This document shows, one piece after another, positions 17,326 through 24,009 of a stretch of 57,421 nucleotides of DNA (its first letter is position 1; each line of letters begins with the position of its first letter). A program made the position numbers and the translations under genes. Where the stretch lies: the NCBI GenBank assembly GCA_910587765.1, contig CAJUNR010000026.1, positions 1 through 57,421 on the forward strand, in the 5' to 3' direction. The stretch is from an uncultured Lachnospiraceae bacterium (GTDB taxonomy: Bacteria > Bacillota > Clostridia > Lachnospirales > Lachnospiraceae). The notes beneath the pieces are model-generated. The model worked only from the letters and a program-made list of their open reading frames with translations. It was not told where the DNA came from and did no database searches.

Positions 17326-17538
17326 ATGGCGTCCGCGAAAGAATTAAACCTGTTTCCGTCGATGGCGGTTGCCGAAGACGGAAGCGAGAGGGAGACAGAA
17401 GCGATGACGCAGAGAGAACGGGCGGAATTTGCAGAACAGACCGCCCGGAACATCGGCAGCGTCCTGAGCGCCTGCCTCTCTGCCCGGCCAAAGCTGTGGG
17501 AGGAATTTGCAAAGGCCGTCTCGGAAAAGAGCGGATAA
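17326..17538 (+). CDS. Small ORF beside the right end of element 1
   Basis: 70 aa, no recognised family. Charged and mostly helical, with a QRERAEFAEQTARNIGSVLS stretch. AAGGAGG (17311-17317) sits 8 nt before ATG 17326, a strong sign of translation. It is divergent from the recombinase and ends 32 bp before the att core at 17571. The size and position would suit a recombination directionality factor that makes a serine integrase excise, as SprB does for SPbeta, but no sequence signature proves it. Confidence 0.5.
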   Translation: MASAKELNLFPSMAVAEDGSERETEAMTQRERAEFAEQTARNIGSVLSACLSARPKLWEEFAKAVSEKSG

Positions 17539-17570
17539 AGCGGCGCCTGGCATCGTATCCGCCTGCAGTC

Positions 17571-17582
17571 CGGCGGTCCCGA
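17571..17582 (+). repeat. Right attachment core of element 1
   Basis: CGGCGGTCCCGA, identical to 9381-9392. TGCAGTC immediately to its left (17564-17570) is the inverted partner of GACTGCA at 9391-9397. In the excised circle they flank a 10-bp core, CGGCGGTCCC, whose central dinucleotide GG is non-palindromic, as serine integrases require. Confidence 0.85.
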
Positions 17583-17671
17583 TGGGGAGCTCAGCGCCAG
17601 CATGCGCTATCTGGCGCAGAGGTATACGATGCCTTACAAAGAGTGCAAGGCGACGCTGACGGATATCGGTA
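17571..17671 (+). CDS. cotJC: CotJC fragment 2 of 3 (internal, 34 codons)
   Basis: A 101-bp stretch encoding GGPDGELSASMRYLAQRYTM and then PYKECKATLTDIG, which corresponds to residues 30-62 of CotJC. It contains Glu35 of GELSA, the first manganese ligand. It has no start or ribosome site of its own. The frame runs on past 17671 into unrelated sequence (to 17964). There are no stops and no visible decay, although it lies between two mobile elements. That is hard to explain unless the reading frame is still used after excision. Its left edge shares 12 bp with fragment 1 and its right edge shares GGTA with fragment 3. Confidence 0.92.
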
Positions 17672-17797
17672 GTGAGGCAGCAAAATGCTCCTCGCTGCCG
17701 CCGTTTTATGCACAGGGGCGCGCGCAGAAGATGGCTGCCAGAGCAGCCCGCGCCCCGTGCGGCGAGCAGGGTGCGATAAATCTTCCCTGCTCGATGT

Positions 17798-19372
17798 TTA
17801 ACCGGGGTTTCGCGGTAGCTCTGCTAACATATAAGACCACTTGTAAGGGAGCAGATTTAAGTAAACTTCAATATGCTCCCTGCTGTGGACAACAATCTTT
17901 TCCACAATGTTCCGGTAAAAGGTATCGTCCTGCTTTTCTCCCAAAGCCAGGGCGTGGATCGTAGCGGCGATGTCTGCCATCATTTCTTCCTGATTTGCCG
18001 TAATCTCTTTCTGCTTCTGGGCCTCTTTGATCCGCTGTTTCAGATTCTCCATGTCCGTATCATAACGCTTTTGAGTCCGGCGGTATTCGTCTTTGGAAAT
18101 ATCCTGCTCCAAGTACAAATCAAGGAGCCGTTCCTTCTTCTCCGCAATCGTTTCGAGTTTTTGCTCCAATTTGCCAGCATCCATTTCCTCGCCTTCCGAA
18201 GCCGACAGAACCAGCTTGACGATTTCAACCAAGTCAGAAATGAGCCGTTTCTTATTGTGCCGTAAATGCTTGATCACCATTTGGAGCATCAGCATAAAGT
18301 CCTTGTCACGAATCTGCCGGCTGACTGCACAGCCAGTCGGATTGCCGGCCTGATTTGTTTTCGGAAGTCCATGCCGGGCCGCCTCATAACAGCGCCATGC
18401 CTTGTATTGGCTCCCGTCCTTTCGCTTCTTCGTTCTTGAAACAAACCGGGAACCGCAGCACCCACATTGAATCTTACCGGAAAGGCAATATCGGTTACTG
18501 TGTTTTGCTTTTTGTTCTTTAGAGGGAGAACGGCGTTCCAGCTCCTTTTGGGCCTTCTCAAAGACTTCCCTGCTGATAATGGGTTCGTGGTGATCCCGCA
18601 GGACAACATATTCCTCCTGGCCACGATTATATTTCTTTTCATGGCTCAAGTAGTCAGGCGTATACGTCTTTTTCTGTACCAGATCGCCGCAATACTTCTC
18701 ATTTCTCAAAACACGGAGAATCACTGTATTTGACCATTCTTTCATATGAGTTGAAGTCTCGATACCGGCCTCTCGCAGCTCGCGGGCGATTGTATATGTG
18801 CCTTTTCCTTCCTCTAAAAACTTATGATAGATCAGCCGCACCGTTTCCGCGCCTTCCTCGTTGATATAGAGCTTTCCGCCACGAACGTCATATCCCAGCA
18901 TATCACGGCCAAACACAACTCCCTGCTCCATCCGGCGTTTCTGTCCCCATTTCACACGTTCGGAAGTCTTGCGGCTTTCCTCCTGTGCGATGGAGGCCAT
19001 GATTGTCAGACGCAATTCTGCATCTGGGTCTTTTGTGTTGATATTGTCATTCATAAAAAGGACATAGACACCAATCTTTTTCAGATCACGGGTATATTGC
19101 AGAGTGTCCACCGTATTTCTGGCAAACCGGCTCACCTCTTTTGTGATGATCAAATCCACTTCGCCAGCCTTGGCCAGCCGGATCATGCGGTTAAATTCTT
19201 TCCGTTTTTTTGTACTGGTTCCTGATATACCTTCATCCGCAAAAATCTGTACCAGTTCCCACTCAGGATTCCGGTTAATATATTCACGGAAATATTTTTG
19301 CTGGCTCTCAAATGAGTTTGCCTGATCGTCCTTGTCTGTGGAAATACGGCAGTAAGCACCTACCTTCAACAT
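17798..19372 (-). CDS. Large serine recombinase of element 2
   Basis: 524 aa. The catalytic Ser lies in YCRISTDKDDQ, and ADEGISGTSTKKRKEFNRM and KEVSRFARN are the resolvase-domain signatures. GYDVRGGKLYINEEGAE begins the recombinase domain, a zinc ribbon follows (CGCCGSRF, then WRCYEAA, then GCAV), and a long coiled coil (EKKERLLDLYLEQDISKDEY) precedes the C-terminus. It is the TndX/CisA-type integrase common in Firmicutes elements and is not close to recombinase 1 by eye. Its C-terminus lies 127 bp from the left att core. AAGGAG precedes the ATG. It is probably responsible for integration and excision of element 2. Confidence 0.92.
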   Translation of the reverse strand: MLKVGAYCRISTDKDDQANSFESQQKYFREYINRNPEWELVQIFADEGISGTSTKKRKEFNRMIRLAKAGEVDLIITKEVSRFARNTVDTLQYTRDLKKIGVYVLFMNDNINTKDPDAELRLTIMASIAQEESRKTSERVKWGQKRRMEQGVVFGRDMLGYDVRGGKLYINEEGAETVRLIYHKFLEEGKGTYTIARELREAGIETSTHMKEWSNTVILRVLRNEKYCGDLVQKKTYTPDYLSHEKKYNRGQEEYVVLRDHHEPIISREVFEKAQKELERRSPSKEQKAKHSNRYCLSGKIQCGCCGSRFVSRTKKRKDGSQYKAWRCYEAARHGLPKTNQAGNPTGCAVSRQIRDKDFMLMLQMVIKHLRHNKKRLISDLVEIVKLVLSASEGEEMDAGKLEQKLETIAEKKERLLDLYLEQDISKDEYRRTQKRYDTDMENLKQRIKEAQKQKEITANQEEMMADIAATIHALALGEKQDDTFYRNIVEKIVVHSREHIEVYLNLLPYKWSYMLAELPRNPG

Positions 19373-19419
19373 AAAATCAACTCCTTTTCAAAAAATCATG
19401 TTTATCGGGTGTTGATCTT

Positions 19420-19448
19420 ATTCTATTTGTAATGCTTGAATCTGGCAA
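19420..19448 (-). promoter_or_regulatory. SigA-type promoter of recombinase 2
   Basis: On the minus strand TTGCCA (19448-19443), a 17-bp spacer and TAGAAT (19425-19420), about 48 bp before the recombinase ATG. It suggests vegetative expression, unlike recombinase 1. No convincing sigma-E element was found here. Confidence 0.5.
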
Positions 19449-19459
19449 TGATACGGATT

Positions 19460-19651
19460 TTAAGAGACGCGGGCTGAATATTTTTGAACTACTTTATCCA
19501 TACAAGCCTCAAATTGAGCCTGTGTCAATTTGCGACTTTCCAAAAGAGAAAGTAAGATTGCCCGCTGAAAATTGATTTTAAAATCCTTACCATCCAGTTT
19601 GTCAATCTCTGGCTGTTCCGTAGTCTCAAGAACATAGTTTGCTCTTTTCAC
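19460..19651 (-). CDS. Small protein upstream of recombinase 2
   Basis: 63 aa from GTG 19651, chosen because GGGAGG lies 8 nt upstream. It starts MKRANYVLETTEQ, and its C-terminal half (INFQRAILLSLLESRKLTQA followed by QFEACMDKV) resembles the short SHOCT-type helical hairpins often found beside serine recombinases in Clostridia elements. It is on the same strand as the recombinase. It could be an accessory or directionality factor; no function is established. Confidence 0.6.
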   Translation of the reverse strand: MKRANYVLETTEQPEIDKLDGKDFKINFQRAILLSLLESRKLTQAQFEACMDKVVQKYSARVS

Positions 19652-19711
19652 AGGCAGCACCTCCCTAAAGGAATGTATGCGGGCAGGATTGTACCATATG
19701 ATTGTTTGTAT

Positions 19712-21427
19712 TTATGAAAAACGGCTGCATGTTCCTGTGGATTCTCCAATAGACACAACTTTACCTGAAAAAGCGAAACCATATTTCGGGATTTTTTCCG
19801 GCCGGATTCCCCGGTTACGCAATACGGTGTCATATTTTTTTTCTTCGATCTGTTTCAATGCAGCCTGCACGGCGCTCTCCAGCGTCTCTCCCTGTTTTGT
19901 ATGGACAACCTTAAATTCAATGATAAATGCGTCCGCCCCTTTTTCTTTTGGTTCCATCAGAATGTCATACCGGCCGAATCTGCTCTCTTTATTCGATGAT
20001 ATATAATACAGCCCGCGCAGTTCCACCATCAGTCCCAGCACAAAACCGTGATAAAATTTCTCAGGCTGCGCCTTTCCGGAGGGATTTTTCCCGGTATCAA
20101 AACTGCTGAATAATTCGTCGGAGAGATCATTCATATACTCGTTCATACCTTCCAGATCATGGGACAAAAGCGCCTGTAAAAATGCATTGTGAACTCTGCG
20201 GCATTTCCCGAACCAGCCTTCGATCATGTGCTGAAACATAAAATATACTTCCCGGTTTGTCAATTTCAGTATATATTCCATCTTTCCGATTTCGGGGTTA
20301 AATGCCGCATATTCCGGTTTTAAATACCCGCTGGCCAGAAGCAGACTCCACAGAGCGGTATCGTTCAGATCCAGTTGATTGAATACAAGCTGCTCATCAA
20401 ACGAGGTATGAAAGCCCTCTCCCTGAATCAGTTTTTCCATCATCATCTTTATGTCCGGATTGCCTTCCCGGATCAGTTTTTCGATCAGGCTGTTGGAACT
20501 GGAATTTACCCAGTAAGTTCCCAGCTTTTGGGTATCCAGATAGTTAATAATGGACCAGGGGTTATAAATATCCTTCTTTTTTCCAAAGATAAATCCGTCA
20601 TACCAGGTTTTTATTTCCTGCTTTTTGTTCGACAGGCCGTATTCATCCAGGGCGGCAAAGACTTCTTCTTCCGTAAATCCAAAACAATCGGCATATGGTT
20701 CAGAAGTCGTTGTGATGACTTTTAAATTATTCAGATCAGAAAATATGGATTCTTTGCTCACTCTGGTAATTCCCGTCATCACGGCTCGTTCCAGATATGG
20801 ATTTGTTTTAAAAGCGGAATTAAACATATTTCGTATAAAGGAAACCAGTTCCTCCCAGTAATGATGGACATAGGCTTCCTGCATAGGGGTATCATATTCG
20901 TCCAGAAGAATAATGACTTTATTTCCATAATAACGCGACAGATAAAGAGAAAGCTGGTGAAGCGCCATCGTCGCCGTCATATCATCCATATCCGCCGATA
21001 CGGATTGGAAAAATCCCCTCTCTTTATCATCCAAAATCTCCTGCTCCATTAAAAAATGATATTTGGAATAGAGATTTGTCAGAATTTGACAGATCTTTCT
21101 GCGCGTCTGGAAAAAATTATTCTCTTTGATATTGGCAAAGGAAAGGCTGATCACCGGGTAGACGCCCTGAAGACTTCGATATTTTTCATCTTCCCATATA
21201 GAGAGGTCCTGAAACAAGTCGGTCCGGCCTGCATACTGAACGGAGAAAAATTTTTCCAGCATACTCATATTCAGCGTTTTCCCAAATCGTCTTGGCCGGG
21301 TAATCAAGGTGACACTGTCTCCATTTTCCCACCATTCCCGGATGAAATTTGTTTTATCAATATAAAAATATCCTTCTTTTCTGATTACTTCAAAATCCTG
21401 ATGTCCGATCCCTACGGTTTTTTTCAT
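19712..21427 (-). CDS. AAA-ATPase-like protein with PD-(D/E)XK nuclease-like tail
   Basis: 571 aa. The N-terminal AAA-ATPase-like domain has a modified Walker A (RPRRFGKTLNMSML) and Walker B (VIILLDEYDTPM). The C-terminal domain FGRYDILMEPK, then AFIIEFKVV, matches the PD-(D/E)XK-like module (PDDEXK_9) that accompanies this family. The family is widespread and expanded in gut anaerobes, with no proven function. Start ATG 21427 is preferred because AAAGGA lies 9 nt upstream and it avoids overlap with abiEii. It lies inside element 2 and is probably passenger or defence-type cargo. Confidence 0.8.
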   Translation of the reverse strand: MKKTVGIGHQDFEVIRKEGYFYIDKTNFIREWWENGDSVTLITRPRRFGKTLNMSMLEKFFSVQYAGRTDLFQDLSIWEDEKYRSLQGVYPVISLSFANIKENNFFQTRRKICQILTNLYSKYHFLMEQEILDDKERGFFQSVSADMDDMTATMALHQLSLYLSRYYGNKVIILLDEYDTPMQEAYVHHYWEELVSFIRNMFNSAFKTNPYLERAVMTGITRVSKESIFSDLNNLKVITTTSEPYADCFGFTEEEVFAALDEYGLSNKKQEIKTWYDGFIFGKKKDIYNPWSIINYLDTQKLGTYWVNSSSNSLIEKLIREGNPDIKMMMEKLIQGEGFHTSFDEQLVFNQLDLNDTALWSLLLASGYLKPEYAAFNPEIGKMEYILKLTNREVYFMFQHMIEGWFGKCRRVHNAFLQALLSHDLEGMNEYMNDLSDELFSSFDTGKNPSGKAQPEKFYHGFVLGLMVELRGLYYISSNKESRFGRYDILMEPKEKGADAFIIEFKVVHTKQGETLESAVQAALKQIEEKKYDTVLRNRGIRPEKIPKYGFAFSGKVVSIGESTGTCSRFS

Positions 21428-21447
21428 CTGCGCACATCCTTTCTTTT

Positions 21448-22374
21448 TTAGTATAGCGAATGATATGGAGAAATACAAATCCTCCATTTACTTGTTTGCT
21501 TTTCCCATTTTTGTTGTAATTCTTCCTCATTCACAATCGCTTCAAATACAGGCTCAAGGAATTTCTGTATTTTCTCAATGACCACCGAAAACTCAAGCGA
21601 ATCATTTTTTATGGTTTTTAAGAAATATTTCCACCGCTTCTGCATATCCATATCCTCAGCAAGAGAAACAACACGCTTAAAACTATTCCTGTCGTAGTGA
21701 GTCCCCCGCCGCTGCAAAGTTTCAAAGACAGCGGCTTGCAATTTCGCCCCATCAAAATCAAAAGTCCTTGCCAGGTAGTAAATATCGTAAAAATCTTTCA
21801 TCCTGCCAGTTAGTTCAAACCGTTGCAGAATAGCGTCAAACTTTTCTGCAATGGTACTTTCAAGTGAATAGGTGAAAATAACAGGAGCTTCAAAATCTGG
21901 AAGCTGTGTCTGAATTTTCTGTTCCATAGCATGAGGAACAATAACATCACCAATCCCCATATCTATATTGAACGGAACACGAACATTTTTTATCTTCCCG
22001 ATGATTTGGGCACTGATACCGTGATATTTTCTCTGCGGTGAAATTTCTTCAAATCCGCTTGCCGTCATCTCAATATAGTCATTTCCTGTTGGGACTTTAA
22101 GGATTTCATCTATTAGAGTTTCAACAACATTTATAGAGTTTGACATATCCCTGAGAAGAAAATCCACGTCAATAGTTGCCCTGCTTTCAAAATTGGTAAG
22201 CGTATAAATAAACAGACCACCTTTAAGAACAAGGAATTTTTTCAGTCCGGACTTTGAGAGCCTCCGCAAAAACTCCTCCTGCATAAAGAGCAGCAGGCAC
22301 TGCTGATAGCTGATACCAGCCGCCTTTGCTTTATTCCTGAGCTTTGCCAAAACAGATGCCGCAATGTCAGCCAT
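21448..22374 (-). CDS. abiEii: AbiEii-type nucleotidyltransferase toxin
   Basis: 308 aa. The DNA-polymerase-beta-like nucleotidyltransferase fold is shown by FLVLKGGLFIY (the GG motif) followed by RATIDVDFLLRD (the two metal-binding Asp), as in AbiEii/MenT toxins. These toxins block growth by modifying tRNA or other RNA acceptors. The ATG overlaps the abiEi stop by one base (TGATG), with GGAG upstream. It belongs to a type IV toxin-antitoxin pair and would both stabilise element 2 and provide phage abortive infection. Confidence 0.88.
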   Translation of the reverse strand: MADIAASVLAKLRNKAKAAGISYQQCLLLFMQEEFLRRLSKSGLKKFLVLKGGLFIYTLTNFESRATIDVDFLLRDMSNSINVVETLIDEILKVPTGNDYIEMTASGFEEISPQRKYHGISAQIIGKIKNVRVPFNIDMGIGDVIVPHAMEQKIQTQLPDFEAPVIFTYSLESTIAEKFDAILQRFELTGRMKDFYDIYYLARTFDFDGAKLQAAVFETLQRRGTHYDRNSFKRVVSLAEDMDMQKRWKYFLKTIKNDSLEFSVVIEKIQKFLEPVFEAIVNEEELQQKWEKQTSKWRICISPYHSLY

Positions 22375-22982
22375 CACAACCACACTCCAATCAAATCTTT
22401 TACTTTTTTCTGAACTCTCAGTACTTTTGCGTATTCCATAAGGTTAGGAATTTTTTTTTGAGGGTCTTTCACATAGCTTTGGATAGCCTTATTAAAAACT
22501 TCTTTATCCATCCTGTTCATATTCCGCAGAATGTCGCAAATCGTTCGGTCACGGTCATAGATTCTGATTTTAATAGAATCAATTTCTCCTGTTGTTTCAC
22601 CCAATGTTACCAATGGTGGCTCAACCCGATATGCCTTTACGAACGGATAATCAATGCTTGTACGGTTTCTCGAAACATTCTTATCAATGGTAATACTCCA
22701 TTCAGCGGGAATGCGGTCACTGTATTGGTAATAGAATAGAGCCGTTTCCATACAGAGGACTGCGTCGGGGAACATACCTTTGATAATTTGGACTTCTGTT
22801 TTCGTCGATACCTCTACCCAGGCGTAATAGCCTCTTTTAATTTTCTCGATATATCCATCGTTCAACAATTTTTGAATATCCCGATAAAACAGTTTTTCTT
22901 CCTTCAGTTGTGAAGTAGTCATAATATAATCATATTTTGAAAAAATTCCTCTGAGAAATTTCTTGTCTTCACGATTAAGCAT
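22374..22982 (-). CDS. abiEi: AbiEi-type antitoxin
   Basis: 202 aa. The N-terminal winged helix (YDYIMTTSQLKEEKLFYRDI, then LLNDGYIEKIKRGYYAW) and the C-terminal domain with DRDRTICDILRN are the AbiEi pattern. The protein is an antitoxin and autorepressor that binds inverted repeats in its own promoter. AGAGGTG precedes the ATG. It is first in the operon, followed by abiEii with a one-base overlap. Matching repeats lie directly upstream. Base composition is AT-rich compared with the cot fragments on either side. Confidence 0.9.
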   Translation of the reverse strand: MLNREDKKFLRGIFSKYDYIMTTSQLKEEKLFYRDIQKLLNDGYIEKIKRGYYAWVEVSTKTEVQIIKGMFPDAVLCMETALFYYQYSDRIPAEWSITIDKNVSRNRTSIDYPFVKAYRVEPPLVTLGETTGEIDSIKIRIYDRDRTICDILRNMNRMDKEVFNKAIQSYVKDPQKKIPNLMEYAKVLRVQKKVKDLIGVWL

Positions 22983-22993
22983 AAATTCACCTC

Positions 22994-23041
22994 TGCACTA
23001 AACTCAACACTATTAGCCAAACGATTGTGTAGTTTAGTACA
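22994..23041 (-). promoter_or_regulatory. AbiEi operator: inverted repeats over the abiE leader
   Basis: TGCACTAAACT (22994-23004) and AGTTTAGTACA (23031-23041) form an inverted repeat between the -10 box and the abiEi start. AbiEi proteins bind such repeats to repress their own operon. A near copy of the 18-bp right arm occurs again at 23101-23118. Confidence 0.6.
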
Positions 23042-23069
23042 TTATAGCCTTTTTTCGGAATAAAATCAA
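23041..23069 (-). promoter_or_regulatory. SigA promoter of abiEi-abiEii
   Basis: On the minus strand TTGATT (23069-23064), a 17-bp spacer and TATAAT (23046-23041). The -10 touches the operator arm at 23031-23041, as expected for autorepression. Confidence 0.85.
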
Positions 23070-23100
23070 TGGTATTTAACCACTCAATCTTAATTGTTTA

Positions 23101-23118
23101 ATTGTGTGTTTTAGTACA
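23101..23118. repeat. Third copy of the abiE operator motif
   Basis: ATTGTGTGTTTTAGTACA differs from 23024-23041 at two positions, in the same orientation and 77 bp away. It lies upstream of the -35 box and 55 bp from the right end of element 2. Confidence 0.6.
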
Positions 23119-23172
23119 AAAAAAGAGCTTGTCCAACAGAACTCGACGTGGAACATTTTCGATGCGCCTGTA

Positions 23173-23631
23173 GGTACCGAAGAACTGGCGCACATGGAAA
23201 TGATCTGTGCCATTGTCTACCAGCTTACGAAAAATATGACGATGGAGCAGATCAAGGAGTCCGGGTTTGATACCTATTATGTAGATCATACGTCGGCGCT
23301 GTGGCCGACGGCCGCGGCGGGTATTCCGCACAATGCGTGCGAATATCAGTCCAAGGGAGATATTCTTACAGACTTGTTTGAGGATCTGGCGGCAGAGCAG
23401 AAAGCCCGCACAACCTATGACAATCTGCTGCGCGTTGTGAAGGATCCCGACGTGGCGGATCCGCTCCGCTTTTTGAGGGCGCGGGAGGTTGTGCATTTCC
23501 AGCGTTTCGGCGAGGCGCTGCGGATTGCGCAGGAGCATCTGGATTCCAAAAACTTCTATATTATGAATCCGGAATTTGACACCGGGATCGCGAAAGGCGG
23601 TTCTGCCTCCGGCTGCGGATGTGAGAAATGA
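23173..23631 (+). CDS. cotJC: CotJC fragment 3 of 3 (C-terminal 152 codons)
   Basis: Begins at the GGT codon of the GGTA core and encodes GTEELAHMEM to the C-terminal GCGCEK. It supplies Glu65 and His68 (EELAH), Glu136 (LAAEQKA) and His169 (REVVHFQR) in the numbering of the joined protein. The 33-residue spacing between the last two equals that of Lactiplantibacillus plantarum manganese catalase (Glu148, His181). It has no good ribosome site; the frame is open upstream to 23104 but codes for non-CotJC sequence. It is fully open and undamaged. Joined with fragments 1 and 2 it gives a 213-aa CotJC. Confidence 0.93.
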   Translation, partial: GTEELAHMEMICAIVYQLTKNMTMEQIKESGFDTYYVDHTSALWPTAAAGIPHNACEYQSKGDILTDLFEDLAAEQKARTTYDNLLRVVKDPDVADPLRFLRAREVVHFQRFGEALRIAQEHLDSKNFYIMNPEFDTGIAKGGSASGCGCEK

Positions 23632-23709
23632 ATCCCATCTTCTGCCGCAGGAGACGGGGATCGGGGATGAAATGACCGGAAAGAACGTTCGGCTTTTTCC
23701 AAAATAAAA

Positions 23710-23773
23710 GAGGGACGCTGCAAAACAGGTGTGCAATGATCTGCGAAGCGGCGTTTCTCTTTTGTTCTTTTTT
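23710..23773 (+). terminator. Probable terminator of the reconstituted cotJ operon
   Basis: A 12-bp stem (23710-23721 with 23748-23759, three G-T wobbles) with a 26-nt loop is followed by TTTTGTTCTTTTTT. The large loop lowers certainty. Confidence 0.5.
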
Positions 23774-23849
23774 ACTTGTCTGTCAGTTATGGCTTTCATC
23801 AGACGGCGGGGCAGTGCAGGCATTTCCTGACAGTACAAGGAAAAAGGGA

Positions 23850-23878
23850 TTGTCAACGGACAGAAAAGACGTTATAGT
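23850..23878 (+). promoter_or_regulatory. SigA promoter of glycerate kinase
   Basis: TTGTCA (23850-23855), a 17-bp spacer and TATAGT (23873-23878). The roughly 130-bp leader up to ATG 24010 holds no clear structure. The rest of 23632-24009 holds no gene. Confidence 0.75.
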
Positions 23879-24009
23879 TTCTGTAAGAGGAACGGAGCCG
23901 GCCGTAAGGCGCCGAGGGGAACGGCGAAACGCCGGAAAACCGAAGGAGGAGCAGAAAACAACAGAATCATTTGGGCGTAAATGTTCAGAAAGGACAGGTG
24001 AGAGACAGG

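Larger units (their letters stand above)
9381..17570. mobile_element. Intervening element 1 in cotJC (8.19 kb, serine recombinase)
   Basis: It is bounded by direct 12-bp copies of CGGCGGTCCCGA (9381-9392 and 17571-17582). Contents in order: the SigA promoter and genes of trkA-trkH, adhE, a large serine recombinase (minus strand) and a 70-aa ORF next to the right end. Removing it joins cotJC fragments 1 and 2 in frame. The predicted circle junction has dyad-symmetric arms. The layout equals that of the B. subtilis skin element in sigK, with the recombinase at one end of an interval that splits a mother-cell gene. The metabolic cargo is unusual. Excision is inferred from sequence only. Confidence 0.85.
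17668..23172. mobile_element. Intervening element 2 in cotJC (5.5 kb, serine recombinase, abiE)
   Basis: Bounded by GGTA at 17668-17671 and 23173-23176. It contains a large serine recombinase, a 63-aa ORF, an AAA-ATPase with a nuclease-like tail, and abiEii-abiEi, all on the minus strand. It is AT-richer than the surrounding DNA. Removal turns ATC-GGT-AGT into ATC-GGT-ACC-GAA-GAA-CTG, the correct CotJC codons. In the predicted circle AGGC lies 5 nt from the centre on both sides, and AAAATG lies further out with a 3-nt offset; the dyad is weaker than in element 1. The short core makes the exact crossover less certain. Confidence 0.8.

Noticed and set aside
15628..19372. The two recombinases as remnants of a single composite transposon
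   Set aside because: Each gap has its own distinct core sequence and each joins cotJC separately; one element would not leave the middle fragment in frame.
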